Assembly: GCA_040768925.1 (NCBI GenBank)
Contig: JAXGLZ010000002.1
Span: forward strand, 682,001 to 746,000
Length of the DNA stretch: 64,000 nt
Source of the DNA: CALNBC01 sp040768925
GTDB taxonomy: Bacteria; Bacillota; Clostridia; Christensenellales; CALWSW01
Reading direction: 5' to 3'
A model generated the notes under the pieces. The model did not search any database, was not told the DNA's origin, and saw only the letters and a list, made by a program, of their open reading frames with translations. Below, piece after piece: positions 51,612 to 59,258 of the stretch (position 1 is the first letter of the stretch; each line of letters opens with the position of its first letter). Position numbers and translations under genes: made by a program.

Positions 51612-51659
51612 AAACGCAAAACAGCGCGCTTCCCGAAAAGGGTCCGCGGCGCTGTTTTT
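51612..51659. terminator. Bidirectional-looking hairpin between the kinase gene and nfeD
   Basis: AAAACAGCGC / GCGCTGTTTT with an inner CCC-TTTT-CGGG stem, with T-runs on both strands. It would attenuate transcription from the kinase gene into nfeD, so the cluster is probably more than one transcript. Confidence 0.75.
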
Positions 51660-51687
51660 GCTTGTTGCCACATGGGCAACGCAGCCG

Positions 51688-52593
51688 TTATTCCGCCTTG
51701 ATGAACCCGTGATGCTCGTAATCCCCCGGGTTTTCATAGGGAAGGGTCACCGTAAGGCAGGTTCCGTTTTCATCCGATTCCATCGCGGCGCTGCCTCCGG
51801 CGTTCTCGGCGATCTCGCGGACGATGGCAAGGCCCATTCCCCGGCCTGTGCCTTTTGTGGAAACATCCGGCAAGAAAACCGAAGACCGGAGCGAATCGGG
51901 GACCCTGGTTCCGTTGTTGAACACCGAAAGGACAATCGCGCCCTTGCGGTCGAACATCGAAACCCTGATGAGGGGCGACTCGGTTTTTTCGATTTCCTGG
52001 GCTTCGACGGCGTTGTCGATCAAATTGCCCAGCACCCGGCAAAGCTCCCACTGCTCGATGGGCAGCGTGTCCAGCCTGGTGGCGATGTCCATTTCGAACC
52101 GGATGCCCCGGCTGTCGCAGATGTTCGCCTTGGCCTGCAAAAGCGCGTTGACCGCCGGCTTCGAGGTGCGAAGGGCCAGCCCGACGTTTCGAAGGTCCTG
52201 GCTGAGCCTGGCGACGTATTGCTTCGCCTCGTCGGCTTCGCCCATCTCAAGCAGGGCGGACATCACCTGAACATGGTTCTTGAAATCGTGGCGCTGGGCG
52301 CGCAGCGTTCTGTTCAGATCCTCGAGTTCGGAAAGGGTCTGCTCGACGGTTTTGACCTGGGCGCAGGCGTGGTTGAGGGCCATCGCCCCTTCGAGGGAAA
52401 GCAGCACGCCGACAAAAGCCGCCCCCACCAGCACATAGGCTGACATGGGCAGCTCCGCCCCCCGCAGGATGAGAAGATAGGCAATCACGCCCAGCTCGAT
52501 CACGCTGAGGGCGAGTATCGTGCGGGCAAGCTTAAAGACTTCCACTCCGCCGGAAAAAAACCTGCGGGCTCTCCTTGTCAGGCTTTTGCACAT
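51688..52593 (-). CDS. Sensor histidine kinase, GHKL/Spo0B type
   Basis: A 301-residue kinase with two membrane helices (about residues 23-43 and 52-70), a short coiled segment, the phospho-acceptor His102 in LRAQRHDFKNHVQ, an N-box LGNLIDNAVEA and the G-box GTGRGMGLAIVREIAE. This AgrC/LytS-like class pairs with LytTR regulators. The small extracytoplasmic part suggests it senses a membrane or peptide signal. GGGAGGA precedes the ATG at 52593. The regulator gene lies 2.6 kb downstream on the same strand, beyond nfeD and floA. Confidence 0.9.
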   Translation of the reverse strand: MCKSLTRRARRFFSGGVEVFKLARTILALSVIELGVIAYLLILRGAELPMSAYVLVGAAFVGVLLSLEGAMALNHACAQVKTVEQTLSELEDLNRTLRAQRHDFKNHVQVMSALLEMGEADEAKQYVARLSQDLRNVGLALRTSKPAVNALLQAKANICDSRGIRFEMDIATRLDTLPIEQWELCRVLGNLIDNAVEAQEIEKTESPLIRVSMFDRKGAIVLSVFNNGTRVPDSLRSSVFLPDVSTKGTGRGMGLAIVREIAENAGGSAAMESDENGTCLTVTLPYENPGDYEHHGFIKAE

Positions 52594-52614
52594 GGAGATC
52601 CTCCCAAAAGCATC

Positions 52615-52762
52615 GCGCGCCAATCTGAACCCACCTCTAAGGCCGAATTCCGGCGCCCCGCTGCGTCATCGTCAATCACCGTAGTACCGGCTACGGCTCC
52701 TTCCTCTTCTTGCATGCCATCCGGAATTCGGCCTTTGAGGTCCTTTGAACCTGGCGGCGCCG
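52615..52762. repeat. Large imperfect palindrome upstream of the kinase gene
   Basis: CCTCTAAGGCCGAATTCCGG at 52634-52653 is the inverse of 52721-52740 with one mismatch. The 67-base loop contains a second stem, CCGTAG/CTACGG. The left arm resembles 6005-6060. It lies in the probable 5' leader of the kinase gene. A mobile palindromic element or a leader structure are both possible. Confidence 0.6.
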
Positions 52763-53008
52763 AATGCGCGGCATTGCCGTGTTCCCGCAGCCTGATGCAG
52801 CGCTGCTGCACCTGCGCGGCGGCGCTTTGCCCTGCGGCGCAATCGGCGCCGCCACACTGGATTCGGATGGGCGCGCTGCGCTTATGGCAAGCGATCCAAA
52901 CCCGCGCCCCGCAAAGCCGCCTTTTTGGCGTGTTTGCCCGCCGCTGCCGGCCGCCGCGGCGCGAACGGCGCGGCTTGTTTCCCGGGGCGAATCCCTTTAC
53001 CTTATGCA

Positions 53009-53014
53009 ATTATA
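53009..53014 (-). promoter_or_regulatory. -10 element upstream of the histidine kinase
   Basis: TATAAT on the minus strand, with a poor -35 (TTTTTA) 17 bases upstream. It would start a leader of about 400 bases that contains the palindrome at 52615. Confidence 0.4.
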
Positions 53015-53029
53015 GCAGATATTCAACCC

Positions 53030-53328
53030 AATAAAAAGGCGGCCTTTGCAGACCGCTAAAAAATTCACGGGTTTTTTAAACTGCGAATCCCTGCCCGGCT
53101 TTTCCGGCCGCCGGAGGCGGCCCCTTTGCCTCAACCGGGCGCTGCGTTCGCCGCTAGATCTCTTCTCTCAGCGCCCTGGCGCGAAGGATGCATCGGATCC
53201 TTGCATAGGAGTGGGCGCGGCGGGCGTTCCTTTTCAGTGAACCTAACCAAGCAACTCGAGAACGGGCGGCGAAACGACGTATCATTGCAGGGTACCTCAC
53301 ACTATGTATTTTTTTCGGACTTATTGCC
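53030..53328 (-). ncRNA. Orphan structured small RNA with its own promoter and terminator
   Basis: A near-consensus promoter (53335-53363) and an intrinsic terminator (53033-53056) bracket about 300 bases with no ORF. Several stems can be drawn in RNA order. CGTTTCGCCGC pairs with GCGGCGAACG across some 125 bases. Inside it, TTCTC pairs with GAGAA, GTTC with GAAC, and GCGCCC with GGGCGC, which encloses AAGGAT/ATCCTT. A GGCCGCC/GGCGGCC hairpin follows. A long rod with an internal opening recalls 6S RNA, but I cannot confirm any Rfam family. Signatures of SRP RNA, RNase P RNA, tmRNA and T-box were not seen. Confidence 0.6.
53033..53056 (-). terminator. Terminator of the orphan small RNA
   Basis: GCGGTC, CTGCAAA loop and GGCCGC, followed by CTTTTTATT on the minus strand. 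Confidence 0.75.
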
Positions 53329-53334
53329 GAAAGC

Positions 53335-53363
53335 ATTATAGCATGAGCGTTCTGCAAAAACAA
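53335..53363 (-). promoter_or_regulatory. Promoter of the orphan small RNA
   Basis: TTGTTT, 17 bases and a perfect TATAAT on the minus strand. No coding sequence begins within 700 bases downstream. Confidence 0.75.
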
Positions 53364-53441
53364 CGGCGCCCCTTGTTTTTTAGCGCCGTTTCCACAATTT
53401 CCCGGTCGAATCTGTCTTTTATTGCCGATTGTTCCCGATCG

Positions 53442-54155
53442 TTATCCCGCGAACGCGCTGAGCCAGGTTTTGATCGCGTTTGCGGCCCCGGAGAGGGATT
53501 CCGGAAGGGTTATCAGCCCCGCCCCCGCAAGGCCGAGGATCACCGCGCCCCCCACCAGCACGATGGCGATGGCCGCCAGCGAACCGGTCAGCACCAGCCT
53601 TGCTTTGTTGGAACGTTTCGGGGAATCTTCCCCGTCCTTTTTCTTCCTGGCCTGGGGTTTTTCGGATTTTGGTTCCTCCGCGGCCTCGGGCTCCTTGATT
53701 TCGGCCGCCGCCGCCGGGTGTTCTTCCTCGTCGGGCAGGAAAATCAGCGGCTTCCAGTCGTCTTCCGCCGTACACTCCCCGTTCTGACCCCCAGTTAAGG
53801 AGCCGTTCCCGGTAGTCTCCCATTCCCGGGTGTTTATCCTGGCGCGGGCGGCGGCCTCCTTCCACACCTCCTCCTTGTCCGTTTCCGACAGTTCCCTGCG
53901 GGAAAACGCGGCGTCCGAGCAGGTTTTTTTGACGATCGCGATCAGCCATGGAGAAAGCTGCTTGTCGTCCGTCAGAGTGTCCGTCTGTTTCCACGCGCGA
54001 AAAAAGCACTCGGCGGCGGCGTTTTTTGCCAGCGCGGTATCGCCCAGCATGTCGTAGGCCATGGCGTAAACCTCTTTGGCCCAATCGTCATAAAGGATCC
54101 TGAACGCGTCCGGATCGCTTTTCATGACCCTTCTTGCAACGCTTCTGTTATACAT
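53442..54155 (-). CDS. Sigma-70 region 2-like protein with a C-terminal membrane helix
   Basis: A 237-residue protein. Residues 13-85 resemble sigma-70 region 2 of ECF factors (DPDAFRILYDDWAKEVYAMA, then AECFFRAWKQTDT). No region 4 follows. Residues 95-185 are acidic and low-complexity; residues 186-212 form a membrane helix (LVLTGSLAAIAIVLVGGAVI), and about 25 residues lie outside. A tethered sigma-like domain without region 4 cannot work as an ordinary ECF factor; it may be a decoy, a released fragment or an unrelated helical domain. AAGGAGG favours the ATG at 54155 over TTG at 54161. Confidence 0.75.
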   Translation of the reverse strand: MYNRSVARRVMKSDPDAFRILYDDWAKEVYAMAYDMLGDTALAKNAAAECFFRAWKQTDTLTDDKQLSPWLIAIVKKTCSDAAFSRRELSETDKEEVWKEAAARARINTREWETTGNGSLTGGQNGECTAEDDWKPLIFLPDEEEHPAAAAEIKEPEAAEEPKSEKPQARKKKDGEDSPKRSNKARLVLTGSLAAIAIVLVGGAVILGLAGAGLITLPESLSGAANAIKTWLSAFAG

Positions 54156-54175
54156 GGACAACCCTCCTTGTTATG

Positions 54176-54205
54176 AATATACATCGGCCGCCGCGCAAAG
54201 GTAAA
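54176..54205 (-). promoter_or_regulatory. Promoter of the sigma-like protein gene
   Basis: TTTACC, 18 bases and TATATT, 21 bases before the ATG. Confidence 0.5.
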
Positions 54206-54239
54206 CAGAACCGCGAAAGAGGACCGTTTTCGACAAACT

Positions 54240-54396
54240 AAGGCAAGGGGAATTGAGGCCTTGCGCCGTTTTGCGGCCTCGGTCTCCCTTGCCTGGCGCG
54301 GACCTTCTACCTCCGGTTTCGGCCGCATAAGGTAAAGAGAGCTAAAGTTCGACTCCCTTTACCTTAAAGGCAAGGGGAATTAAACTCCTTGCCTTA
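54240..54396. repeat. Cluster of three hairpins in the divergent gap before spoIID
   Basis: AGGCAAGGG/CCCTTGCCT (54241-54292, enclosing GAGGCC/GGCCTC), GGTAAAG/CTTTACC (54330-54363) and AAGGCAAGG/CCTTGCCTT (54367-54395). The word AAGGCAAGGGGAATT occurs in the first and third. There are no T-runs, so they are not simple terminators. They could be operators or spoIID leader structure. Confidence 0.6.
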
Positions 54397-54455
54397 AGCT
54401 TAACGGACACCCAAAGGCGGGCCCGAAGCGCCCGAAAAAAACAGGAGGTGGCCCT

Positions 54456-55418
54456 TTGCGCAGAAGGAAAAGGCGCATTCTTTTTCGCCGGATCGCGGTG
54501 TGCGGATTGTGCGTCATGCTGCCCATTCTCATCGTGCGCGGGTGCGTGATCGCCGGTTCCGGCAAAAAAGAAAACGAGGCCCGGGGAAAGGGCCCCCTTG
54601 TCACGGTTTTTGACGCCAGGCAAAACAGCACGTTCACCGCATCTATGGAGGATTACCTCGTCGGCGTGGTGGCGGCGGAGATGCCTTCCTCCTTTGACGC
54701 CGAGGCGCTCAAGGCTCAGGCCGTCGCCGCGCGGACGTATACCGCGAGAAGGCTGGAAAAATACGGCGGAAAAGGCTGCGCCTCGGGCTATGACATCTGC
54801 ACGGACAGCGGCTGCTGCCAGGCGTGGACAAACCCGGAAAGCTTCGCCGGGACAGATAAGTACACAAAAATCAGCGACGCCGTTTATTCCACGGCCGGGG
54901 AGGTCGCGGTCTACGACGGCAAACTGATCGAGGCCCTGTTCCATTCCACCGCCGGGGGGTATACGGAAAACAGCGAAAACGTCTTTTCCACCGCGCTTCC
55001 TTATTTAAGGAGCGTTTACAGCGACGAAACCGACGCGCCCCGCTATGAATCCACGGTCGCCGTAAGCCGCGCCCAGTTCGCCAAAAAGCTCAATTCCGCC
55101 TTCGGCTCCGAACTGACGGCGGGCAGCGTCGATTCCAAGGTCTCCGTTTCGGAGCGGTATCCAAGCGGCAGGGTCAAAACCATCTCGGCAGGGGGAAAAA
55201 CCCTTACGGGAAGGGAGTTCCGGTCGCTTTTCGGCCTGGATTCCACAAACATCACCATCGAATTCGGCAGGGACGACGTGCTGATCCACACCCGGGGCTT
55301 TGGCCACGGGGTGGGCATGAGCCAGACGGGCGCGGATTCCATGGCGAAAGAGGGCGCGGATTATATTGAGATATTAAAATATTATTATACTGGAATATCA
55401 TTGGAAAGGTATTGGTGA
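54456..55418 (+). CDS. spoIID: Stage II sporulation protein D (SpoIID)
   Basis: A 320-residue membrane-anchored lytic transglycosylase that, in the mother cell, thins septal peptidoglycan during engulfment. It has an N-terminal membrane anchor (about residues 12-30), then MEDYLVGVVAAEMPSSFDAEALKAQ-type catalytic segment with the conserved Glu, ALFHSTAGGYTE, and the C-terminal GFGHGVGMSQTGADSMA. The start is TTG with AGGAGGTGG. It is the clearest marker here of a spore-former. Three hairpins precede it. Confidence 0.94.
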   Translation: MRRRKRRILFRRIAVCGLCVMLPILIVRGCVIAGSGKKENEARGKGPLVTVFDARQNSTFTASMEDYLVGVVAAEMPSSFDAEALKAQAVAARTYTARRLEKYGGKGCASGYDICTDSGCCQAWTNPESFAGTDKYTKISDAVYSTAGEVAVYDGKLIEALFHSTAGGYTENSENVFSTALPYLRSVYSDETDAPRYESTVAVSRAQFAKKLNSAFGSELTAGSVDSKVSVSERYPSGRVKTISAGGKTLTGREFRSLFGLDSTNITIEFGRDDVLIHTRGFGHGVGMSQTGADSMAKEGADYIEILKYYYTGISLERYW

Positions 55419-55425
55419 AATCCGG

Positions 55426-56262
55426 ATGAAGCTGCTGCTTTTTGGCGGGAGCGGACTTTTGGGAAGGGCCGTGCGCCGGAAATTGCCCGGGGAATGGACG
55501 GCATTCTGCCCGGCCCACGGCGAATACGACCTTTGCGAAGCGGACGCCGCAACAAACGCCCTCAAAGCGTACCGGCCGGACGCCGTGCTCAACTGCGCGG
55601 CTTTTACGGACGTTGACCGCTGCGAAAGGGAGCCGCGAAAGGCCTTTTTGGCGAACTTTGAGGCGGTCGCGCGGCTTTCTTCAGCATGCAAAAGCTTTGG
55701 GGTCCCCTTTTACCACATCGGCACGGACTATGTTTTTGACGGCGGCGCAAAAGCGCCGATTCCGGAAGATGCGGTGCCCAACCCGATCAACGAATATGGA
55801 AAAAGCAAGCTGGCCGGCGAAGAAGCGGCGCTGAAGGACGGTGGCTGCGTGCTTCGGGTCCAGTGGCTGTACGGCCATGGAAAATCCGCCTTTGTGGACA
55901 GGATATTGAATTCTGCCGCGGATTCGCCGATCAAAGTGGTGGACGACTGCTTCGGAATACCGACTTTTGCGGAGGATGTGGCGGGAATGCTCGTTCACCT
56001 GATCGGCTCGAAAGAACGGGGGCTTTTCCACGGGGCCTGCAAAGGCCAGGCCAGCTGGCTGGATTTTGCAGAGGAAATCATCGCCCAAACGGGGATCCGG
56101 CGGGCGCTTTGCCCCGTTTCTTCCGAATCCCTGGGCCGGGCGGCAAAAAGGCCGAAATACACCGTTTTGAACACCAAAAAGCTGGAAAAACGCTGCTCCC
56201 TGCGCCCCTGGCAGCAGGCCCTGGGGGAATTCCTAAAGCAGGCCGCCCGATCCGCCCCTTAA
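55426..56262 (+). CDS. dTDP-4-dehydrorhamnose reductase-like sugar-nucleotide reductase
   Basis: A 278-residue SDR-fold reductase of the RmlD class. The cofactor loop is LLLFGGSGLLGRAV; NCAAFTDVDRCE, HIGTDYVFDG and the catalytic Tyr-Lys pair YGKSKLAGE follow. RmlD makes dTDP-L-rhamnose. No rmlABC genes are adjacent, so it may act on another sugar nucleotide. It begins 7 bases after spoIID and may be cotranscribed with it, perhaps for spore-coat or envelope sugar. Confidence 0.87.
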   Translation: MKLLLFGGSGLLGRAVRRKLPGEWTAFCPAHGEYDLCEADAATNALKAYRPDAVLNCAAFTDVDRCEREPRKAFLANFEAVARLSSACKSFGVPFYHIGTDYVFDGGAKAPIPEDAVPNPINEYGKSKLAGEEAALKDGGCVLRVQWLYGHGKSAFVDRILNSAADSPIKVVDDCFGIPTFAEDVAGMLVHLIGSKERGLFHGACKGQASWLDFAEEIIAQTGIRRALCPVSSESLGRAAKRPKYTVLNTKKLEKRCSLRPWQQALGEFLKQAARSAP

Positions 56263-56294
56263 AGGCCGGCCGGGCCGCGCCCCGCTTTCTGCCG

Positions 56295-56335
56295 AAAAAG
56301 AGGAACCCGCCCGTGGAATCTCTTTCGGGCGGGTT
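56295..56335 (-). terminator. Terminator after the GntR gene
   Basis: AACCCGCCCG / CGGGCGGGTT hairpin with CCTCTTTTT on the minus strand; shared with the convergent reductase gene. Confidence 0.8.
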
Positions 56336-56352
56336 CGCGAAATGCCGAAGCT

Positions 56353-57051
56353 TTAACGCTGGGCGGTGACGGTCAGCACATATCTTTGCGGGTTTTTATA
56401 GGAAATCGTGTATTCAAAAGCGCGGCCGTCGGCAAAGTAAACCGTCTGGTCCATGCGGATCACCGGCTTGCCCGCGCCCATCTCCAGCACCCTGGCCACT
56501 TTGGGCGGCGGCATCTCCGCCGTGATCACCTGGTTGGCGCAGGAAATAATCAGGTTTTTTTCCTTTTCGATGAAATCGTAGATCGACTGGCAAAGGGTTT
56601 CGGCGGTCGCCCCTTCGAAGGCGAATCCGGTAAAATAGGAAAAATCGATGATGATGGGCACGCCGTTCTTCCGTCTGAGGCGCACGGTGCGGTAAACCTT
56701 TTCCCCCGCCTCCACCCCGAGTTTTTCGGCGAGGGAGCCGTCCGCGCTCAAAATGGAAAAATCGAGAAGCTGGGTGGTGGGCACGTCGCCGGTTTCCAGC
56801 ACCTCGTTTTTAAAGCCCGTCAGCCTGTTCATGGATTTGTGAAGCTTCCGGTCCGCGATGAAGGTCCCCCTTCTGTTTACCTTGTAAAGATACCCTTCTT
56901 TTTCAAGATCGAGAATGGCGCGCTGAACCGTCGCCCTGGAAAAGCCCAGCTTTTCGATCAGGTCGCGCTCAGAGGGAAGCTTTTCGCCCACCTTCATGTT
57001 GAGGATGATGCCAAGTATGTACTTTTTGACCTGATTGTATTTTCTGTCCAT
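56353..57051 (-). CDS. GntR-family regulator with UTRA domain
   Basis: A 232-residue HutC/YvoA-type regulator. The winged helix is in residues 1-70 (EKLPSERDLIEKLGFSRATVQRAI), and the UTRA ligand domain in residues 85-232 (VYRTVRLRRKNGVPIIIDFSY). UTRA domains bind small effectors such as sugar phosphates or histidine-related molecules. The ATG at 57051 has a GAGG site; a longer ORF reading from 57195 would cross the promoter. A palindrome between its promoter and start suggests autorepression. The target genes are unknown. Confidence 0.88.
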   Translation of the reverse strand: MDRKYNQVKKYILGIILNMKVGEKLPSERDLIEKLGFSRATVQRAILDLEKEGYLYKVNRRGTFIADRKLHKSMNRLTGFKNEVLETGDVPTTQLLDFSILSADGSLAEKLGVEAGEKVYRTVRLRRKNGVPIIIDFSYFTGFAFEGATAETLCQSIYDFIEKEKNLIISCANQVITAEMPPPKVARVLEMGAGKPVIRMDQTVYFADGRAFEYTISYKNPQRYVLTVTAQR

Positions 57052-57088
57052 TACGACCTCGCTGTTTTTTGGGGAAAACACTCCGTTT

Positions 57089-57101
57089 GCCAAGTATTGG
57101 C
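57089..57101. promoter_or_regulatory. Candidate GntR autoregulatory operator
   Basis: GCCAA-GTA-TTGGC is a perfect palindrome just downstream of the -10 of the GntR promoter, where a bound repressor would block initiation. Confidence 0.5.
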
Positions 57102-57108
57102 TTACTTT

Positions 57109-57137
57109 ATTATAGGTTTTTTTATTCCTTGTGTAAA
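57109..57137 (-). promoter_or_regulatory. Promoter of the GntR gene
   Basis: TTTACA, 17 bases and a perfect TATAAT, 58 bases before the ATG. Confidence 0.8.
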
Positions 57138-57188
57138 GCGCGGGGGGTTGGCCGCCGGATGATACCGGCTGTTCCGAAGATGCAGGAT

Positions 57189-57218
57189 TTGACAAATATC
57201 GCGTTTGGGTGATACTTT
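57189..57218 (+). promoter_or_regulatory. Promoter of the lipoprotein gene at 57250
   Basis: Consensus TTGACA, 18 bases, TACTTT, 32 bases before the ATG. Confidence 0.6.
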
Positions 57219-57249
57219 GTAAATAAACAGATCATATTCGGAGGGCAAC

Positions 57250-58014
57250 ATGGCTTTCAGGCGGGCCGCGTTTCTCGCGTTTCTCTCCATGCTCCTTTGC
57301 TGTGCCCTTCTGCCGGGCTGCGGCGGCAAAACCAGGCCGGAGCTTGTCCTTGCCGCAAGGCCGGAAGCGGGCCTCCCCTCGCCTTCAGCCACACCTTCAA
57401 AGGCGGAGGACGGCCCAAAGAGCGCCGCGCAGCCGGACGGCGCTTCGGCAACGCCCGCCCCAAAAGAGGCGTGGTTCTTCCTTTCCCCGGCGGAGGGCAA
57501 CACCACATACCGCGGCGGTTTTGAAACCAACCTGCCGGAGGGGGCCGCGGTTTTTGCCCAGCTTTGCATCGCGCCGCTGGGCGGGCCGGTCACGCTGACG
57601 GACACGCTGAGCGTTGACGGCGGTTATCTTTCCTATGATTTTTCCGCCTTTATGCCCCGTTCCGCCATCGACCGGCAGTACGCGGTGCTCACCCTTTCCC
57701 TGCGGTTTGCCGACCCCCAGCCCCAGGAGCTGACCGACGCCTTTGGAGAGACGGGGGAAACCCTCGTCGAGGGCTTCGTGACGCAAAAGGCCATTTCTTC
57801 CCGGGTGGAAATGACGTTCGCCCTCCCTTTCCCGGATGCCGACGCGGTCGCCGGTCTTGAGCCCCCCTGCTTTTCCAACCCTTCGGACCTGGTTTTTGCA
57901 ACTTCAACAAGATACCACAGGCAAAGCTGCCGGTATTCCGCGTCCGCAAAGCCCGTCGCAAGGGCCTATGCCCAGCACCTTGGGCTGAGCCCCTGCGCCC
58001 TCTGCGGGCCGTAA
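57250..58014 (+). CDS. Lipoprotein with a C-terminal Cys/His metal-binding-like motif
   Basis: A 254-residue predicted lipoprotein with lipobox LLPGCGG (Cys near residue 24), a Pro/Ala/Ser-rich linker (residues 40-72), a beta-rich middle (EGNTTYRGGFETNLPEG), and a terminal module TRYHRQSCRY...LSPCALC. That module matches the Y-H-x4-C...P-C-x2-C pattern found at the C-terminus of many Firmicute surface and nuclease proteins and may bind zinc. CGGAGGG precedes the ATG. It is divergent from the GntR gene and may be its target. The function is unknown. Confidence 0.8.
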   Translation: MAFRRAAFLAFLSMLLCCALLPGCGGKTRPELVLAARPEAGLPSPSATPSKAEDGPKSAAQPDGASATPAPKEAWFFLSPAEGNTTYRGGFETNLPEGAAVFAQLCIAPLGGPVTLTDTLSVDGGYLSYDFSAFMPRSAIDRQYAVLTLSLRFADPQPQELTDAFGETGETLVEGFVTQKAISSRVEMTFALPFPDADAVAGLEPPCFSNPSDLVFATSTRYHRQSCRYSASAKPVARAYAQHLGLSPCALCGP

Positions 58015-58040
58015 GTTTTTGCGGTTCACAGGCAAAGCAA

Positions 58041-58080
58041 AAACCGGGAGAAGGGGGTTGCCCTTCTCCCGGTTGGTTTT
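58041..58080. terminator. Shared terminator between the lipoprotein and anti-sigma genes
   Basis: A long stem AACCGGGAGAAGG / CCTTCTCCCGGTT, with TTTTT on the plus side and TTTTGC on the minus side. Confidence 0.85.
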
Positions 58081-58085
58081 TCGCT

Positions 58086-59258
58086 TTATCCCGCGTCGAT
58101 CATTCCCGTTATGCGCGAAACGTTTTCTGTGGAAGTATCCCCGTCGGCCAGGATCAGGGCGTACTCCGCAACGAGATCGTACCGGATTTCGGTTCCGGCA
58201 CTCAGCCTGTTTTCCACGCCGGAAACGGCCACAACCTCGCTGGCTCCCACGGTTCCGCCCGCCCCGAGCACGCGCACCACGGTTCCGGCAACAGCGCCAC
58301 CGCAATACACGCTCTGCACCCTGTATGAGGTGACCACAACGTATACGCTCCCGCCGTCCTCGCAGCCGTAAACCGGCGGCAGATACGCGCCCCCCTCGAT
58401 CTGGGGCTGGTCTTCGCCCGGGCGCGCCGACGCGGCGTCCGCGGCGGAGACGGTGGTCCCGTCTTTCAGGCTGATGGTCAGGAATTGGGCGGAAACAACC
58501 TCCCCCGTGAACACGGCAGTAACGCCGGCCATCGGGTTTTGCGCATCCTGGCATTCGCCAAACATGATGTCGGCTTCCGGGTCGCCCGCCATGATCGCGG
58601 AATCCTCCGGCTCCTCTTCGGTTTGCTCATCGATTTCCATATCGGCGCCGTCGGTCACGATCTCATCCTCAAGGGCCGATTGCTCCCGGGGTTCCTCCTC
58701 CGGCCGGCCGGAAGCGGCCGCGCCGCCCTTTGACGATCCGCCCGCGCCGTTTCCGCCGCCGGCCGCCGGTTCGCCGCCCGCTTCGGCATCCTTGTTCTCC
58801 GGGACGCCCGCCGCGTCGGCGGGGGCTTCCGGCTCGGGAGGGGGCATGAGCATACACGCCGGGCCTTCTTCCGGCGCAGCTTCGTCATCGGCAAGGGCCC
58901 CGTAGTCCCCGACCGGTTCGTCGGCGGCGAATTCGCCGCTTTCCATGATTTCGGAAGGCTGCTGCCCGCCGTAATTCACCGCCGCTTCCATCGGGCTTTG
59001 GGCCGCGTTCCGCCCGCCGCCAAACAGCAGGCCGGAGCCGCCGAGAGCGGCGACAAGCAGCGCGGCGGCCACCGCAACGGAACTCCAGACGACGCGCCTT
59101 CCGGCGAATACCGAAACCGCCCCCCTCTTTTGGGGCGCTTCAAGGGCCGCGAAAAGAACGCGTTCCTTAAGCTCGGGGGTAACGACAATGTCCGCCATAC
59201 GCTCGTCGGCTATGGCGCGGAAATTTTCCAAAAAAAGATCCAATTCCGCTTCACGCAA
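58086..59258 (-). CDS. Putative membrane anti-sigma factor
   Basis: A 390-residue protein. Residues 1-50 are helical and could bind sigma; a membrane helix covers about residues 57-80 (WSSVAVAAALLVAALGGSG). A long acidic Gly/Ala/Pro/Glu linker (residues 85-225) leads to an extracytoplasmic beta-rich domain (residues 235-390). The TTG start overlaps the sigma gene by 8 bases, with GGGGG 8 bases upstream. Position and topology imply it controls the ECF factor. No zinc-binding (ZAS) HxxxCxxC motif was seen, so it is not a classical ZAS protein. Confidence 0.72.
   Translation of the reverse strand: MREAELDLFLENFRAIADERMADIVVTPELKERVLFAALEAPQKRGAVSVFAGRRVVWSSVAVAAALLVAALGGSGLLFGGGRNAAQSPMEAAVNYGGQQPSEIMESGEFAADEPVGDYGALADDEAAPEEGPACMLMPPPEPEAPADAAGVPENKDAEAGGEPAAGGGNGAGGSSKGGAAASGRPEEEPREQSALEDEIVTDGADMEIDEQTEEEPEDSAIMAGDPEADIMFGECQDAQNPMAGVTAVFTGEVVSAQFLTISLKDGTTVSAADAASARPGEDQPQIEGGAYLPPVYGCEDGGSVYVVVTSYRVQSVYCGGAVAGTVVRVLGAGGTVGASEVVAVSGVENRLSAGTEIRYDLVAEYALILADGDTSTENVSRITGMIDAG

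Noticed and set aside
52578..53009. 143-codon minus-strand ORF upstream of the kinase gene
   Set aside because: Arg/Ala-rich translation over a palindromic noncoding element with no protein-like pattern. Its end overlaps the kinase start.
53030..53328. SRP RNA, RNase P RNA or tmRNA
   Set aside because: The conserved cores of these RNAs were not found in either orientation.
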